Of a stretch of 64,000 nucleotides of DNA, positions 41,547-50,764 are shown in pieces. The position numbers and the translations under genes are program-made. The stretch lies in NCBI GenBank assembly GCA_902590505.1, contig CACIWZ010000001.1:186001-250000 (forward strand), in the 5' to 3' direction. Positions within the stretch are counted from its first letter, which is position 1. Each line of letters starts with the position of its first letter. The notes beneath the pieces are model-generated. The model was given only the letters and a program-made list of their open reading frames with translations, was not told the DNA's origin and ran no database searches. The stretch comes from an uncultured Pelagibacteraceae bacterium. GTDB taxonomy: Bacteria; Pseudomonadota; Alphaproteobacteria; Pelagibacterales; Pelagibacteraceae.

Positions 41547-42737
41547 ATGAATAAACTTAAATTTGTTTTTTCAGCAATTGTCTTTTCCGCAGGTTTAGTA
41601 ATCACAACTTTAGCTCAAGCAGAAACAATCAAAATAGGTGTTTCTTTTAGAATGCTATCAGATGTTGGTTATAAACACGGAGAGTTAATTACTGATACTG
41701 TTGCAAAGTGGAATAAAGAAGGCACTATCAACGGTCAAAAAATCGACTTAACACTTTATAACGATGAGTGTAAATCTGAAAAAGGTGTAGCAAACGCAAC
41801 AAAACTTGCTTACCAAGATAAAGTTCACGTTATAATTGGATCTAGCTGTAGTTCTGTAACATTACCTATGGTACCTGTTTCAGCTAAAGCTAAAGTTCCA
41901 CAAATCATACCTCACTCAACAAATGCTGACATTACTAAAAAAGGTAGTGAATACATTTTTAGAGTACCTGTATCATCAAGATTTTACAAAATCGTACAAG
42001 GTAAATTTACTGCAGAAAATCAAGGTACTAAGATAGCTTATATCTATGGTCCAGATGCTGCTGGTAAAGATTTTGCATTATCTTTAGCTGATTACATGAG
42101 AGAGAACTACAACGTTGAGCCAACTTATATGGTTCAATCTGGAGAAAAAGAAACTGACTTTAGAAGTTACTTAACTAAAGCAAAAGCTACTAATCCAGAA
42201 GTTCTTGTAATTTCAGCTCTATTGGATGAAACAGTTCGAGGACTTGTACAATCGTATGAAGTTGGAATACCAAAATCTGTTCACAGAGTAACAGCTTCTA
42301 TTGGTTCTAAAGTAGAGATACCAATAAATGCTGGTTCTGCTGCAAAAGGTGTAACTTTCTCAGCTGCATTCGCTGCATCGGACACTAGACCGGTAGCGAA
42401 AAAATTCGTGAAAATGGTAAAAGACAAATATGGTGTTGTACCAGGGCACGACTTTTCTCAAATGATGGACTTGTTAGATATCTTAGAGATAGCTCTTAAA
42501 AAAGTTAAATTCTCTGGAGATCTAGCTGCTGACAGAAATAAAGTAAGAGACGCGATTGCGGCTACTACTGATTTCAGAGGTTTAGCATCTGGTCCAATCA
42601 ATTTCTGTAAATCAGGAACTCCTGAGTGTAGAGATGGTAACAGAACTCCTGTTATGATTGAGTACACTAAAGGTGGAAAAAACTTTAAAACAAAAGTTGC
42701 TGGTACTGTAACATTTAATGCTAGCGCTGGTTTATAA
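41547..42737 (+). CDS. Branched-chain amino acid-type ABC transporter substrate-binding protein (LivK-like)
   Basis: Signal peptide MNKLKFVFSAIVFSAGLVITTLAQAETIKIGV, periplasmic binding fold; start at 41547 after a GGGGGAA purine tract. Confidence 0.93.
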   Translation: MNKLKFVFSAIVFSAGLVITTLAQAETIKIGVSFRMLSDVGYKHGELITDTVAKWNKEGTINGQKIDLTLYNDECKSEKGVANATKLAYQDKVHVIIGSSCSSVTLPMVPVSAKAKVPQIIPHSTNADITKKGSEYIFRVPVSSRFYKIVQGKFTAENQGTKIAYIYGPDAAGKDFALSLADYMRENYNVEPTYMVQSGEKETDFRSYLTKAKATNPEVLVISALLDETVRGLVQSYEVGIPKSVHRVTASIGSKVEIPINAGSAAKGVTFSAAFAASDTRPVAKKFVKMVKDKYGVVPGHDFSQMMDLLDILEIALKKVKFSGDLAADRNKVRDAIAATTDFRGLASGPINFCKSGTPECRDGNRTPVMIEYTKGGKNFKTKVAGTVTFNASAGL

Positions 42738-42752
42738 TAATTAAAAAAATTG

Positions 42753-42785
42753 TGAGCGGTAGGTAAAACTACCGCTCATTTTTTT
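42753..42785 (+). terminator. Rho-independent terminator downstream of the livK-like gene
   Basis: Perfect 10-bp stem TGAGCGGTAG / CTACCGCTCA, 6-nt loop GTAAAA, then a T7 run (42779-42785). Confidence 0.95.
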
Positions 42786-42800
42786 AAGGAAACCACAAAA

Positions 42801-43667
42801 ATGATAAACGTTAATAAATTGAAGAAAGTAAAAAGCAACTTTCCTGTAATGGTTGGCAAAGGCGCTATCTCAAAAAAAGATTGTGAAAAACTTATAGACG
42901 AAATTCGAAATGCAAAATCATTCGATGATTTAATACAAGGAGGTAGAAATAGAATTAACAAAGGGTCAAGTAATTTTAAAAATTATTTAAAAAAATCAAA
43001 ATTATCTAACAAATTATATAAACAATTTAATAGCCAATCTTTTTACAAAAAAGTTGAAAATAGATTTAAAAAAACTTTTAAGGATTATGGCTGGTCAAAT
43101 GCATACTTGCCAAGAAAATTTTTGCAGGAAAAATTTACAAATAAAAAATTGATGAATTCAAAAGAATTAATGAAAATGTTAGGTAAAACTTATAAAAACC
43201 CAAATGTAAATCTAGACATAGATTTTTCTGTTTCTAGAGGCGGTTATAGATTAAGGCCTCACAGAGATGATGTAACAAGACTTTATAATTTTCTTATTTA
43301 TTTAAATGATATACCGAAAAAAAATGGCGGAGCTTTATCAATTTTTAAAAAGAAAACTGATATGAAATATAGAAAAAGTTTTAAAAGATTTCCTGGTATT
43401 TCTGAACTAGCTAAGGTTAAAGAATTTACTCCGTCAAAAGGGAGTGTAATTTTTTTCCAATCTACACCTAACTCTTACCATGGTGTATCTTTATTTAGAG
43501 AAATCAAAGGCAAGAAAAGATTTTTCATTTATGGAAGTTATGCTTTAAGTAAACCTGTTGTATGGAGATATAAAAACGTTAGCTATTTACCCAAAATTAA
43601 GAAAACAAACAAAAGAATGCTCACATCTTCACATGACTCAGATTATTTAATGAGAGAAGTTGGATAA
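42801..43667 (+). CDS. 2-oxoglutarate/Fe(II)-dependent oxygenase (prolyl-4-hydroxylase-like)
   Basis: RLRPHRDDVTRLYNFLIYLNDIPKKNGGALSIF (HxD), GSVIFFQSTPNSYHGVSLFREIKGKKRFFIYGSY (distal His, Arg). Confidence 0.85.
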   Translation: MINVNKLKKVKSNFPVMVGKGAISKKDCEKLIDEIRNAKSFDDLIQGGRNRINKGSSNFKNYLKKSKLSNKLYKQFNSQSFYKKVENRFKKTFKDYGWSNAYLPRKFLQEKFTNKKLMNSKELMKMLGKTYKNPNVNLDIDFSVSRGGYRLRPHRDDVTRLYNFLIYLNDIPKKNGGALSIFKKKTDMKYRKSFKRFPGISELAKVKEFTPSKGSVIFFQSTPNSYHGVSLFREIKGKKRFFIYGSYALSKPVVWRYKNVSYLPKIKKTNKRMLTSSHDSDYLMREVG

Positions 43668-44659
43668 TGGAAAAATTTAAATCGATTATCAGAGATTATC
43701 CTTTTATTGCTTTTATTATAGCTTTCGTCATCTTAGCTTTTGTACCATCAGTAATTTTCACGGATGTTTATCAGTCACATTTAGCTACTTTAATATTTGT
43801 GAATATTGTGGTTGCCGCAGGACTAAACATTGTTAAGGGTTATTGCGGTCAAGTTACAGTAGGACACGTTGGTTTATTTGCAGTTGGTTCTTATACCGCT
43901 GGAACATTGTTTTTATATTTAGGACTTGGTTTTTGGGCAACTTTACCCATAGCTATAATAGTTACTGCATTTTTTGGAGTAGCAATGGGAATTCCATCTT
44001 TTAGATTGGAAGGTCCTTATTTAGCCTTAGCGACATTAGGTGGAGGTGAGGCAATAAGATTATTTATTGAAAACGGAAACTTTTTTAGATCTACATTTGG
44101 TATTTCAGATATCCCAACACCTTCTTTAATGGGTTACAATTTCGACTCTCCAGATAGATATTATTTTATCTCAATGACAATAATGATTATAGCGGTTTAT
44201 TTCTCATTCAGTATTTTAAGATCTGGAGTTGGAAGAGCGTTTATGTCTATCAGGGAGGATCCAATTTGTGCTGCAGCCGCTGGAATTAATGTAAAAAAAT
44301 ATAAGATCTTAGCTTTTATTCTTAGCGCTATGTTTGCTGGTGCGGCAGGTGCAGTTTATGCTCACATGCCTCCAGGATACATACATCCTAATAATTACAC
44401 AGTTATAGAAATGGTAACCTTCTTAGCAATGGTTGTCCTAGGAGGTCTCGGTCATATTTGGGGTGGAATTATTGGTGCTATAGTAATTACTATTGTTTAT
44501 GACTTAACTAGACCATTATATAAATATCAACTTTTAATATTTGGCTTAACAATTGTATTAACTATTTTATTTATGCCTAAGGGTTTAGGTGGTTTTATTG
44601 ACAGATATTTCTTAGAAAAGAGATTTAAAAAGAAAACTGGAACAGAAAAAACAACATGA
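43667..44659 (+). CDS. Branched-chain amino acid-type ABC transporter permease (LivM family)
   Basis: NIVKGYCGQVTVGHVGLFAVGSYTAG, GPYLALATLG, SGVGRAFMSIREDPICAAAAGINV, GGLGHIWGGIIGA. Confidence 0.94.
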   Translation: MEKFKSIIRDYPFIAFIIAFVILAFVPSVIFTDVYQSHLATLIFVNIVVAAGLNIVKGYCGQVTVGHVGLFAVGSYTAGTLFLYLGLGFWATLPIAIIVTAFFGVAMGIPSFRLEGPYLALATLGGGEAIRLFIENGNFFRSTFGISDIPTPSLMGYNFDSPDRYYFISMTIMIIAVYFSFSILRSGVGRAFMSIREDPICAAAAGINVKKYKILAFILSAMFAGAAGAVYAHMPPGYIHPNNYTVIEMVTFLAMVVLGGLGHIWGGIIGAIVITIVYDLTRPLYKYQLLIFGLTIVLTILFMPKGLGGFIDRYFLEKRFKKKTGTEKTT

Positions 44660-45453
44660 TTTTAAAAACTAAACAATTATCTAAATCATTTGGTGGTTTG
44701 AAAGCTATTAATAAAGTTGATTTTGAACTTCCAAAAAATGAAATTAGAGGAATAATTGGACCCAATGGCTCAGGCAAAAGTACATTTTTTAATTTAGTTT
44801 CAGGAATCTATGATAGTGATCCTGGAAGCTATATTGAGTTTGATGGTCATGATATTACTTTTACACCTCCACATGAGATTGCTAGTTATGGTTTATCAAG
44901 AACGTTCCAATTACTAAGACTTTATCAAGATATGACAGTTATAGATAATGTTATGTCAGGGTATCATACTAGAGTTCCTTACAAGTTTTTCGATGCAGTT
45001 ATAGGAAGAAAAAAAATCTGGGATCAAGAAAGAGCTATCAAAGAGGAAATGATGGAACTCCTTTCTTTTGTAGGATTAGCTGACTATGCAGAGCTAAACG
45101 CCAGTGAGCTTTCTGGAGGTCAGAGAAGACTATTAGTTTTAGCAAGAGCAATCGCTATGAAACCAAAATTACTAATGTTAGACGAACCAGCTGCGGGTTT
45201 ATCCCCAGTCAACGTAGATAATTTAATGAAAATTATTATGCAGCTGAAAGAAAAATATGGCCTTACTCTTATTATTATAGAGCATATTTTAAAAGTCGTA
45301 ATGGATACTTGTAATTCAGTAACTGTTTTTGACCATGGTCAGAAAATTGCAGAGGGTACTCCAGCTCAAGTAAAAGATGACAATGCTGTAATCGAGGCAT
45401 ATTTGGGTAAAAAAATGGACGATGAAGAGATGAGAAAAGCACTTGCAGTCTAA
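44656..45453 (+). CDS. Branched-chain amino acid-type ABC transporter ATP-binding protein (LivG family)
   Basis: GPNGSGKSTFFNLVSG, LSGGQRRLLVLARAIAMKPKLLMLDEPAAGLSP. Confidence 0.94.
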   Translation: MILKTKQLSKSFGGLKAINKVDFELPKNEIRGIIGPNGSGKSTFFNLVSGIYDSDPGSYIEFDGHDITFTPPHEIASYGLSRTFQLLRLYQDMTVIDNVMSGYHTRVPYKFFDAVIGRKKIWDQERAIKEEMMELLSFVGLADYAELNASELSGGQRRLLVLARAIAMKPKLLMLDEPAAGLSPVNVDNLMKIIMQLKEKYGLTLIIIEHILKVVMDTCNSVTVFDHGQKIAEGTPAQVKDDNAVIEAYLGKKMDDEEMRKALAV

Positions 45454-45491
45454 AGTGAATTTGATAATATTTTCCCATTCATTACGATTCA

Positions 45492-46475
45492 ATGAGCCAA
45501 AATATTAAAAAAATTTTTGAGAAACAAGGTTTCATAAGATTAAAGGGTGTTTTAGATTATAAAGAGGATTTAGAACCAATTTTAAATGATATGGCTTTTA
45601 TCATGGATAGGCTCATTCATAGATTTGTTCCTAAAAGTGACAAAGTAAAAGTACTAAATTATGAGTTTAAGAAAAAATACTCATATTTGGTTTCTTTAGA
45701 TATTCCAGAACTTGATCAATATTTTAACATAAGACTTCCTGAAAAAAACATAAACGCTAATAGTGATTTTTTTGCAAGTCAATCAATATGGAATTTAATT
45801 AAAAATAAAAAGATTTTAGATAAGATTGAAAAAATTCTAGGTCCTGAAATAGCTTCTAATCCTTGTCAAAATTCAAGAATCAAACAACCTGAAAAAGGTG
45901 TTGCAAAAAAGAATTTAAATGACGGCCTAGTTGGAAGAACTCCTTGGCATCAAGATGCCGGTGTTATGAATAAAAAAGGACAGAAGGGTACTGAATTAAT
46001 AACGTGTTGGATACCTTTTACTAAAACAAGAATAGAAAATGGTTGTATGCTTGCTGTAAAAGAAAGTCATAAATTTGGACTTGTTAACCACGATTTTGGA
46101 AGTAAGGGACAAGTAGAAGTTAGAGGCAAAGAAATAATCGATAAATTATCAACCGTGCCTCTCGAAGCTGATGTCGGCGATATAATATTATTAAATAGAT
46201 ATCTACTTCATTGTTCACTACCAAATAAATCAAAAAATTTTAGAATAAGTATGGACTTGAGATATAATAAAGCAGGTCAGCCTTCAGGAAGAGATCCATT
46301 GCCTAATTTTATTGTTAAAAGTAAAAACAAAAAAAATATAAAAGTACAAAATTACAAACAATGGATAGCTTTATGGGAAAAAGCTAAAGTAAAATGTATT
46401 CCAAGAAAATGGTCTTATAAATATCCTCTTCCTACTTTCAAAGGAACTAAAAGAGATTTAGCAAATATTATTTAA
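45492..46475 (+). CDS. Phytanoyl-CoA dioxygenase (PhyH) family protein
   Basis: TPWHQDAGVMNKKGQ...ELITCWIPFTKTRIENGCMLAVKESHKFGLV...GDIILLNRYLLHCSLPNKSKNFRISMDLRY. Confidence 0.9.
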   Translation: MSQNIKKIFEKQGFIRLKGVLDYKEDLEPILNDMAFIMDRLIHRFVPKSDKVKVLNYEFKKKYSYLVSLDIPELDQYFNIRLPEKNINANSDFFASQSIWNLIKNKKILDKIEKILGPEIASNPCQNSRIKQPEKGVAKKNLNDGLVGRTPWHQDAGVMNKKGQKGTELITCWIPFTKTRIENGCMLAVKESHKFGLVNHDFGSKGQVEVRGKEIIDKLSTVPLEADVGDIILLNRYLLHCSLPNKSKNFRISMDLRYNKAGQPSGRDPLPNFIVKSKNKKNIKVQNYKQWIALWEKAKVKCIPRKWSYKYPLPTFKGTKRDLANII

Positions 46476-47401
46476 TGAATTCAAAATTATCGGAGAAGAA
46501 TTATCTTCCCGAATTTTTTCTAGCTTGCCTCGGGTATTTTTTATTTGTAACTCAAGATGCAATAGTAAAATATATTGCTGAAGATTACGACATAATACAG
46601 ATAATTTTCGTCAACTCCTTGTTCGCTCTTATACCTATTATTTTGTACACTCAAACCCTCGATGGCTGGAAAGAATTAAAGGGTGCTAATTTAAAAATTC
46701 ATTTTTTTAGAACTTTAACGATGGTGTTAGCTGTTTTTTTTGCCTACACAGGATTCTATTTATTACCAATGGTTACTATGTACAGTATTGTATTTTTAAT
46801 ACCATTATTAATAACCATCGGATCAGTTTTATTTTTAGGTGAAGTTGTTAGATGGAAAAGATTTACTGCTATAGTAATTGGTTTTATCGGAACACTTATT
46901 TCTATTAATCCTTTTGGAGCCGAAATTAACAGTTACGTATTTGTAGCTTTGTTGTGCCCAATTTTTGCGTCTGCAAGTTATTTAATAGTAAGAAAATATG
47001 GTTATGAGGAAAGCTTGTTCTCATTTTTAATATTCGGAAAAATTTTTATGATATTGTTTTCTGGTATATTTGTATTCTTTGTTTTCAAAGAGATGACTTT
47101 TAATGATTTAGTGTTGAACGCTATTTCTGGAATTTCTAGAGGAACAGCCATGATATTTGTCATCAATGCTGCTAGACACCTGCCTGGAGCAATTTTTGGA
47201 TCAATTTTATATACTCAAATTTTTGCAGGTGTATTTTTGGGTTACGTTGTTTTTAATGAGATACCTACAATTAATAATTATATAGGAAATTTAATAATAA
47301 TTGCAGCAGGTGTATATATCGTTTTGAGAGAAGTAAAATTAAAGAAAAACATTGTTACTTCAACAGCAAGACACCCAACTATCCCTATTAAAAAAGATTA
47401 A
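46475..47401 (+). CDS. DMT superfamily (EamA) transporter
   Basis: ~10 hydrophobic segments; FFRTLTMVLAVFFAYTGFYLLPMVTMYSIVFLIPLLITIGSVLFLGEVVRWKR. Confidence 0.88.
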   Translation: MNSKLSEKNYLPEFFLACLGYFLFVTQDAIVKYIAEDYDIIQIIFVNSLFALIPIILYTQTLDGWKELKGANLKIHFFRTLTMVLAVFFAYTGFYLLPMVTMYSIVFLIPLLITIGSVLFLGEVVRWKRFTAIVIGFIGTLISINPFGAEINSYVFVALLCPIFASASYLIVRKYGYEESLFSFLIFGKIFMILFSGIFVFFVFKEMTFNDLVLNAISGISRGTAMIFVINAARHLPGAIFGSILYTQIFAGVFLGYVVFNEIPTINNYIGNLIIIAAGVYIVLREVKLKKNIVTSTARHPTIPIKKD

Positions 47402-48210
47402 AGTTTCTTTTTAAAATTTTCTAAAATTTCTTCACTAACATTTACTGAATTTTCAGGCCCAGGAAATTTCCCCTCTAAACTATCTTTGATAAATGCTTTT
47501 AAGGCTTTAACTCTTTCGATTTCAATTCCATCTTTCATCTTTTTTAAATTTGTATAAGCTTTTGCATGTCTAGGGGACTTTTCTTGCTCTCCACAGATAT
47601 CATTCATGAATAGATACATAACATCAGCTTTTTTTCCAGATCCTAGAGATACAGTTACAATACTCGTCCTTTTTGATATTTCTCCCATAATATTTTCAGG
47701 AATAACTTCACATTCGGCTGAAAAGGCCCCAGCATCCTCTAAACGTTTAAATTTTTTAAATAGTTCGTATGCTTCATCAGCAGTTTTACCTACAGCTCTT
47801 AAGCCACCAATCCATGTAGATTTTCTAGGAACCAAACCTAAATGACCCATAACTGGAACATCTTCTTTTGCAAGCATAGAAACAACATCCATACTTCTGG
47901 CAGTCATAACCGCATCAGCACCATTCTCTAAAGCTTTAAAGGCTCCACGTAACACATCCTCGGCTGTAGGATAATTATGTAGTTCGAGTGCTGCCGTATA
48001 AAAAAGATACTTGGATCCTTCCCGAACCTTCTTAACATTTGAAGCACTTCCTATTATCATGTCAAAACCTGCTTCTTCAGCTGCTTTTGCCTCTAATGAA
48101 TTATTTGCAGTTACTTGTGTAAGAATTTTTTTTCCTTTAGCTTCAATAATATCACCTACAGTGACAGTTCTTTTTGCAGGATTAGCCGCCCAAGTATAAA
48201 TATTTTTCAT
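47398..48210 (-). CDS. PanB-like (3-methyl-2-oxobutanoate hydroxymethyltransferase/PEP mutase superfamily) protein
   Basis: KKILTQVTANNSLEAKAAEEAGFDMIIG, VPVMGHLGLVPRKSTWIGGLRAVGKTADEAYELFKKFKRLEDAGAFSAECEVIP. Confidence 0.85.
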   Translation of the reverse strand: MKNIYTWAANPAKRTVTVGDIIEAKGKKILTQVTANNSLEAKAAEEAGFDMIIGSASNVKKVREGSKYLFYTAALELHNYPTAEDVLRGAFKALENGADAVMTARSMDVVSMLAKEDVPVMGHLGLVPRKSTWIGGLRAVGKTADEAYELFKKFKRLEDAGAFSAECEVIPENIMGEISKRTSIVTVSLGSGKKADVMYLFMNDICGEQEKSPRHAKAYTNLKKMKDGIEIERVKALKAFIKDSLEGKFPGPENSVNVSEEILENFKKKL

Positions 48211-48227
48211 ATTTATATTTAATCAAA

Positions 48228-49190
48228 CTAATTAGTATTTTTCAATTCCTTGTAAATATTATTCACTCTATGAACTTCTTCGGCGATATTGAAATAGCAT
48301 TCGTATTCAATTTCATTAGGGGTAACATCAAAATGATAGTGGCCGGCATCCTGAGCACCTTTATAAGAATGAAAATGAGTGTGTTCTCCTGACTCTCTTA
48401 AATCTAATTTTCCTCCAGAGGGATCATTAGTCCATAAAACTGAATAGCATTGAAAATGTGGCCCTATAGGTTCGTAAAATTGTAAAAAATCCTTAACACA
48501 TTTCATTTGTTTTGGATCATAATATTCGTATTTTATATCTGCATAGTCTGGTTGGACATGGGATTTAATCTTACCATTTAAGATTCTAAAAACACCTCCT
48601 AATGCAACACTAAAATTTGTCTCTAAATTTTCAATTAGCGCAGTTCTCATAGATTGAGGTAAAGAGCCTTGCTCACCTGACCTTCCTTTAATTTTAATTT
48701 TTATAACATCTCCTTTTTTCCCCTCAGAGTAATAGATATTTCCTAGTCCGCCATGCTTTCGGTGATTGTAAGAAGTTGATTTACATTTTTTATTTTCATC
48801 AATTTGAGCAATTATTGATTTTGACTCATTAGTAATTAAATTCTCATTAATGATAAGCTCTCCACAGTGACCCTCTAAGCACGACATTGCTCCTGATCCC
48901 GCACCTAAAGCATATGATTTTTCTGAGCCTATTCTTTTTGCTATTTCTTTATAATCAAATTCAGTACCTATGAACCTTTTATCGTGCATGTATGGTTCAC
49001 CTCCAACATCTATAATTCTTTGGTTTCCACTTATACCTTCAGCAGGGCAATCCCACTTTCTTAGATCAGGACATTCAACAATTGAAACATCAACTTCAAT
49101 ATAGTTTTTTGATAAACCTTTTTTTAAAGCTTCGCTTACTTGTTTTAAGGAAATTTGATGAAACTTGGCTTTTTCGATTGTTAATTCCAT
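48228..49190 (-). CDS. DUF1907 / C11orf54 (PTD012)-like putative metal-dependent ester hydrolase
   Basis: VDVSIVECPDLRKW, RIIDVGGEPY, ALGAGSGAMSCLEGHCGELI, LGGVFRILNGKIKSHVQPDYAD, HTHFHSYKGAQDAGHYHFDVTPNEIEYECYF resemble recalled C11orf54 motifs. Confidence 0.8.
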   Translation of the reverse strand: MELTIEKAKFHQISLKQVSEALKKGLSKNYIEVDVSIVECPDLRKWDCPAEGISGNQRIIDVGGEPYMHDKRFIGTEFDYKEIAKRIGSEKSYALGAGSGAMSCLEGHCGELIINENLITNESKSIIAQIDENKKCKSTSYNHRKHGGLGNIYYSEGKKGDVIKIKIKGRSGEQGSLPQSMRTALIENLETNFSVALGGVFRILNGKIKSHVQPDYADIKYEYYDPKQMKCVKDFLQFYEPIGPHFQCYSVLWTNDPSGGKLDLRESGEHTHFHSYKGAQDAGHYHFDVTPNEIEYECYFNIAEEVHRVNNIYKELKNTN

Positions 49191-49241
49191 AATCTATTAA
49201 TATCATTTAAAGAAGTTTATCAATTAAATATAATTTTTATT

Positions 49242-50021
49242 ATGAACAAGTTGGGTACAGAACTAGCTAATGCATGGATGAAGAAAACTTTAGTTGATCT
49301 AAATGGGTTCAGCGAAAATGAAATTCCAAAAAATCGAGATGAAGCATACAAAGCTTTAAATTTATTTTATGAAGAATTGGATAAAAAAACAGTAGGTTGG
49401 AAAATAGGGGCAGTCGCAAAAGAAGTTCAAAAAGAGGAAGGCTTTGATGGGCCTGTTCCAGGAAAAATTTTTAAAGAAACTATTTTACCTTCTAATTGCT
49501 CAATAAAATATTCAGAAATCCCTCACTCCAACTTGGAATGTGAATATGCATTTGAAATTGATCAAGATGTTAAAATTGATGGCGAATTACTCAATAAGAT
49601 AAATAATTTTAAATTATATACAGCTATTGATATTACATCTTCTAGATATTTACAAAGTTCAAAAAATAAATTTGATAAACTAGTTCAAATGTATCTTGGA
49701 ATTTCTGACCATGGAAATGGAGGTAAGATTATTATCGGAGAGGAGATAAGGAATTGGCAAACTACAGACATTAATAAAATTAAGATTAAATTAAAAATCA
49801 ACGACAAAGTTACTGAACCTTATTTCACTGGAACAAAGAGAATAGATCCTAGAGACTCATTAAAAGCTTTTGTTGATGAGTTTAAAGATAAAAATATAAG
49901 CTTTAAAAAAGGAGATTATCTACTTTGTGGTTCTTTGACTCAACCATATAAAATTAATATGAAAGACAAAATTATTGTGACTTACGAAAATTTAAGAGAT
50001 ATTAATATAAAGATCTTATGA
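49242..50021 (+). CDS. 2-keto-4-pentenoate hydratase (MhpD)/fumarylacetoacetase-fold family
   Basis: LANAWMKKT...VGWKIGAVAKEVQKEEGFDGPVPGKIF...NLECEYAFEI...GDYLLCGSLTQPYKI. Confidence 0.85.
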   Translation: MNKLGTELANAWMKKTLVDLNGFSENEIPKNRDEAYKALNLFYEELDKKTVGWKIGAVAKEVQKEEGFDGPVPGKIFKETILPSNCSIKYSEIPHSNLECEYAFEIDQDVKIDGELLNKINNFKLYTAIDITSSRYLQSSKNKFDKLVQMYLGISDHGNGGKIIIGEEIRNWQTTDINKIKIKLKINDKVTEPYFTGTKRIDPRDSLKAFVDEFKDKNISFKKGDYLLCGSLTQPYKINMKDKIIVTYENLRDINIKIL

Positions 50022-50764
50022 AAACAGCATTAATCACAGGCGCTAGCCAAGGCATCGGAGCAGCAATAGCTGATAAGCTTAATGATAAAAAGATTAAAGT
50101 TATTTTAGTTTCAAGATCAAAAAATAAATTAAAAACTTTTCAAAAGAATTTAAAATTTCCTAAAAATTCTTTAATCATTTCTAAAGACTTGAGATCATTA
50201 CCTGCATGTAATTCAGTTGCTAAAAAAATTAAAAAATTGGATTACCTCATAAATGTAGCAGGGGCAACAAAGGGAGGAAAATTTTTAAATCTGAATGACA
50301 ATATCTGGGAAGATGGATTTAATTTAAAATTTAAAGCTGCAGTAAGATTAAGCAGAGCTTTTTGGCCCGCCCTCAAAAGAAGCAAAGGAAAAGTTATTAA
50401 TATTGGAGGAGGGGCAGCTAGAAATCCTTCAAATACATTTATGATAGGCGGCGCTGTTAATTCAGCGTTAAATAATTTTTCCAAAGCTTTAGCTATGCAA
50501 GGTAAAATAGATAAAATTTCAGTTTCAATAATTCACCCAGGTATGACTTTAACAAGCAGATTAGAAAAACTATTAAAAACTGACGCCAAAATATTTAAAA
50601 GAAGTATTAAACAAATCTTAAAACAAAGATGCAAAGCTGAAAAAATTAAAAGACCTACAAAACCTGAAGAAGTCGCAAATTTAGTTTATAAACTAATTAA
50701 AGATAAAAATTCAAATTTTAAAAACTTTTCAATAGACGGCGGAAAAATTAAAAATTTAAGATGA
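50018..50764 (+). CDS. SDR family oxidoreductase
   Basis: ALITGASQGIGAAIADKL, YLINVAGATKGG; downstream region atypical (INIGGGAARN, no obvious YxxxK). Confidence 0.85.
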   Translation: MKTALITGASQGIGAAIADKLNDKKIKVILVSRSKNKLKTFQKNLKFPKNSLIISKDLRSLPACNSVAKKIKKLDYLINVAGATKGGKFLNLNDNIWEDGFNLKFKAAVRLSRAFWPALKRSKGKVINIGGGAARNPSNTFMIGGAVNSALNNFSKALAMQGKIDKISVSIIHPGMTLTSRLEKLLKTDAKIFKRSIKQILKQRCKAEKIKRPTKPEEVANLVYKLIKDKNSNFKNFSIDGGKIKNLR

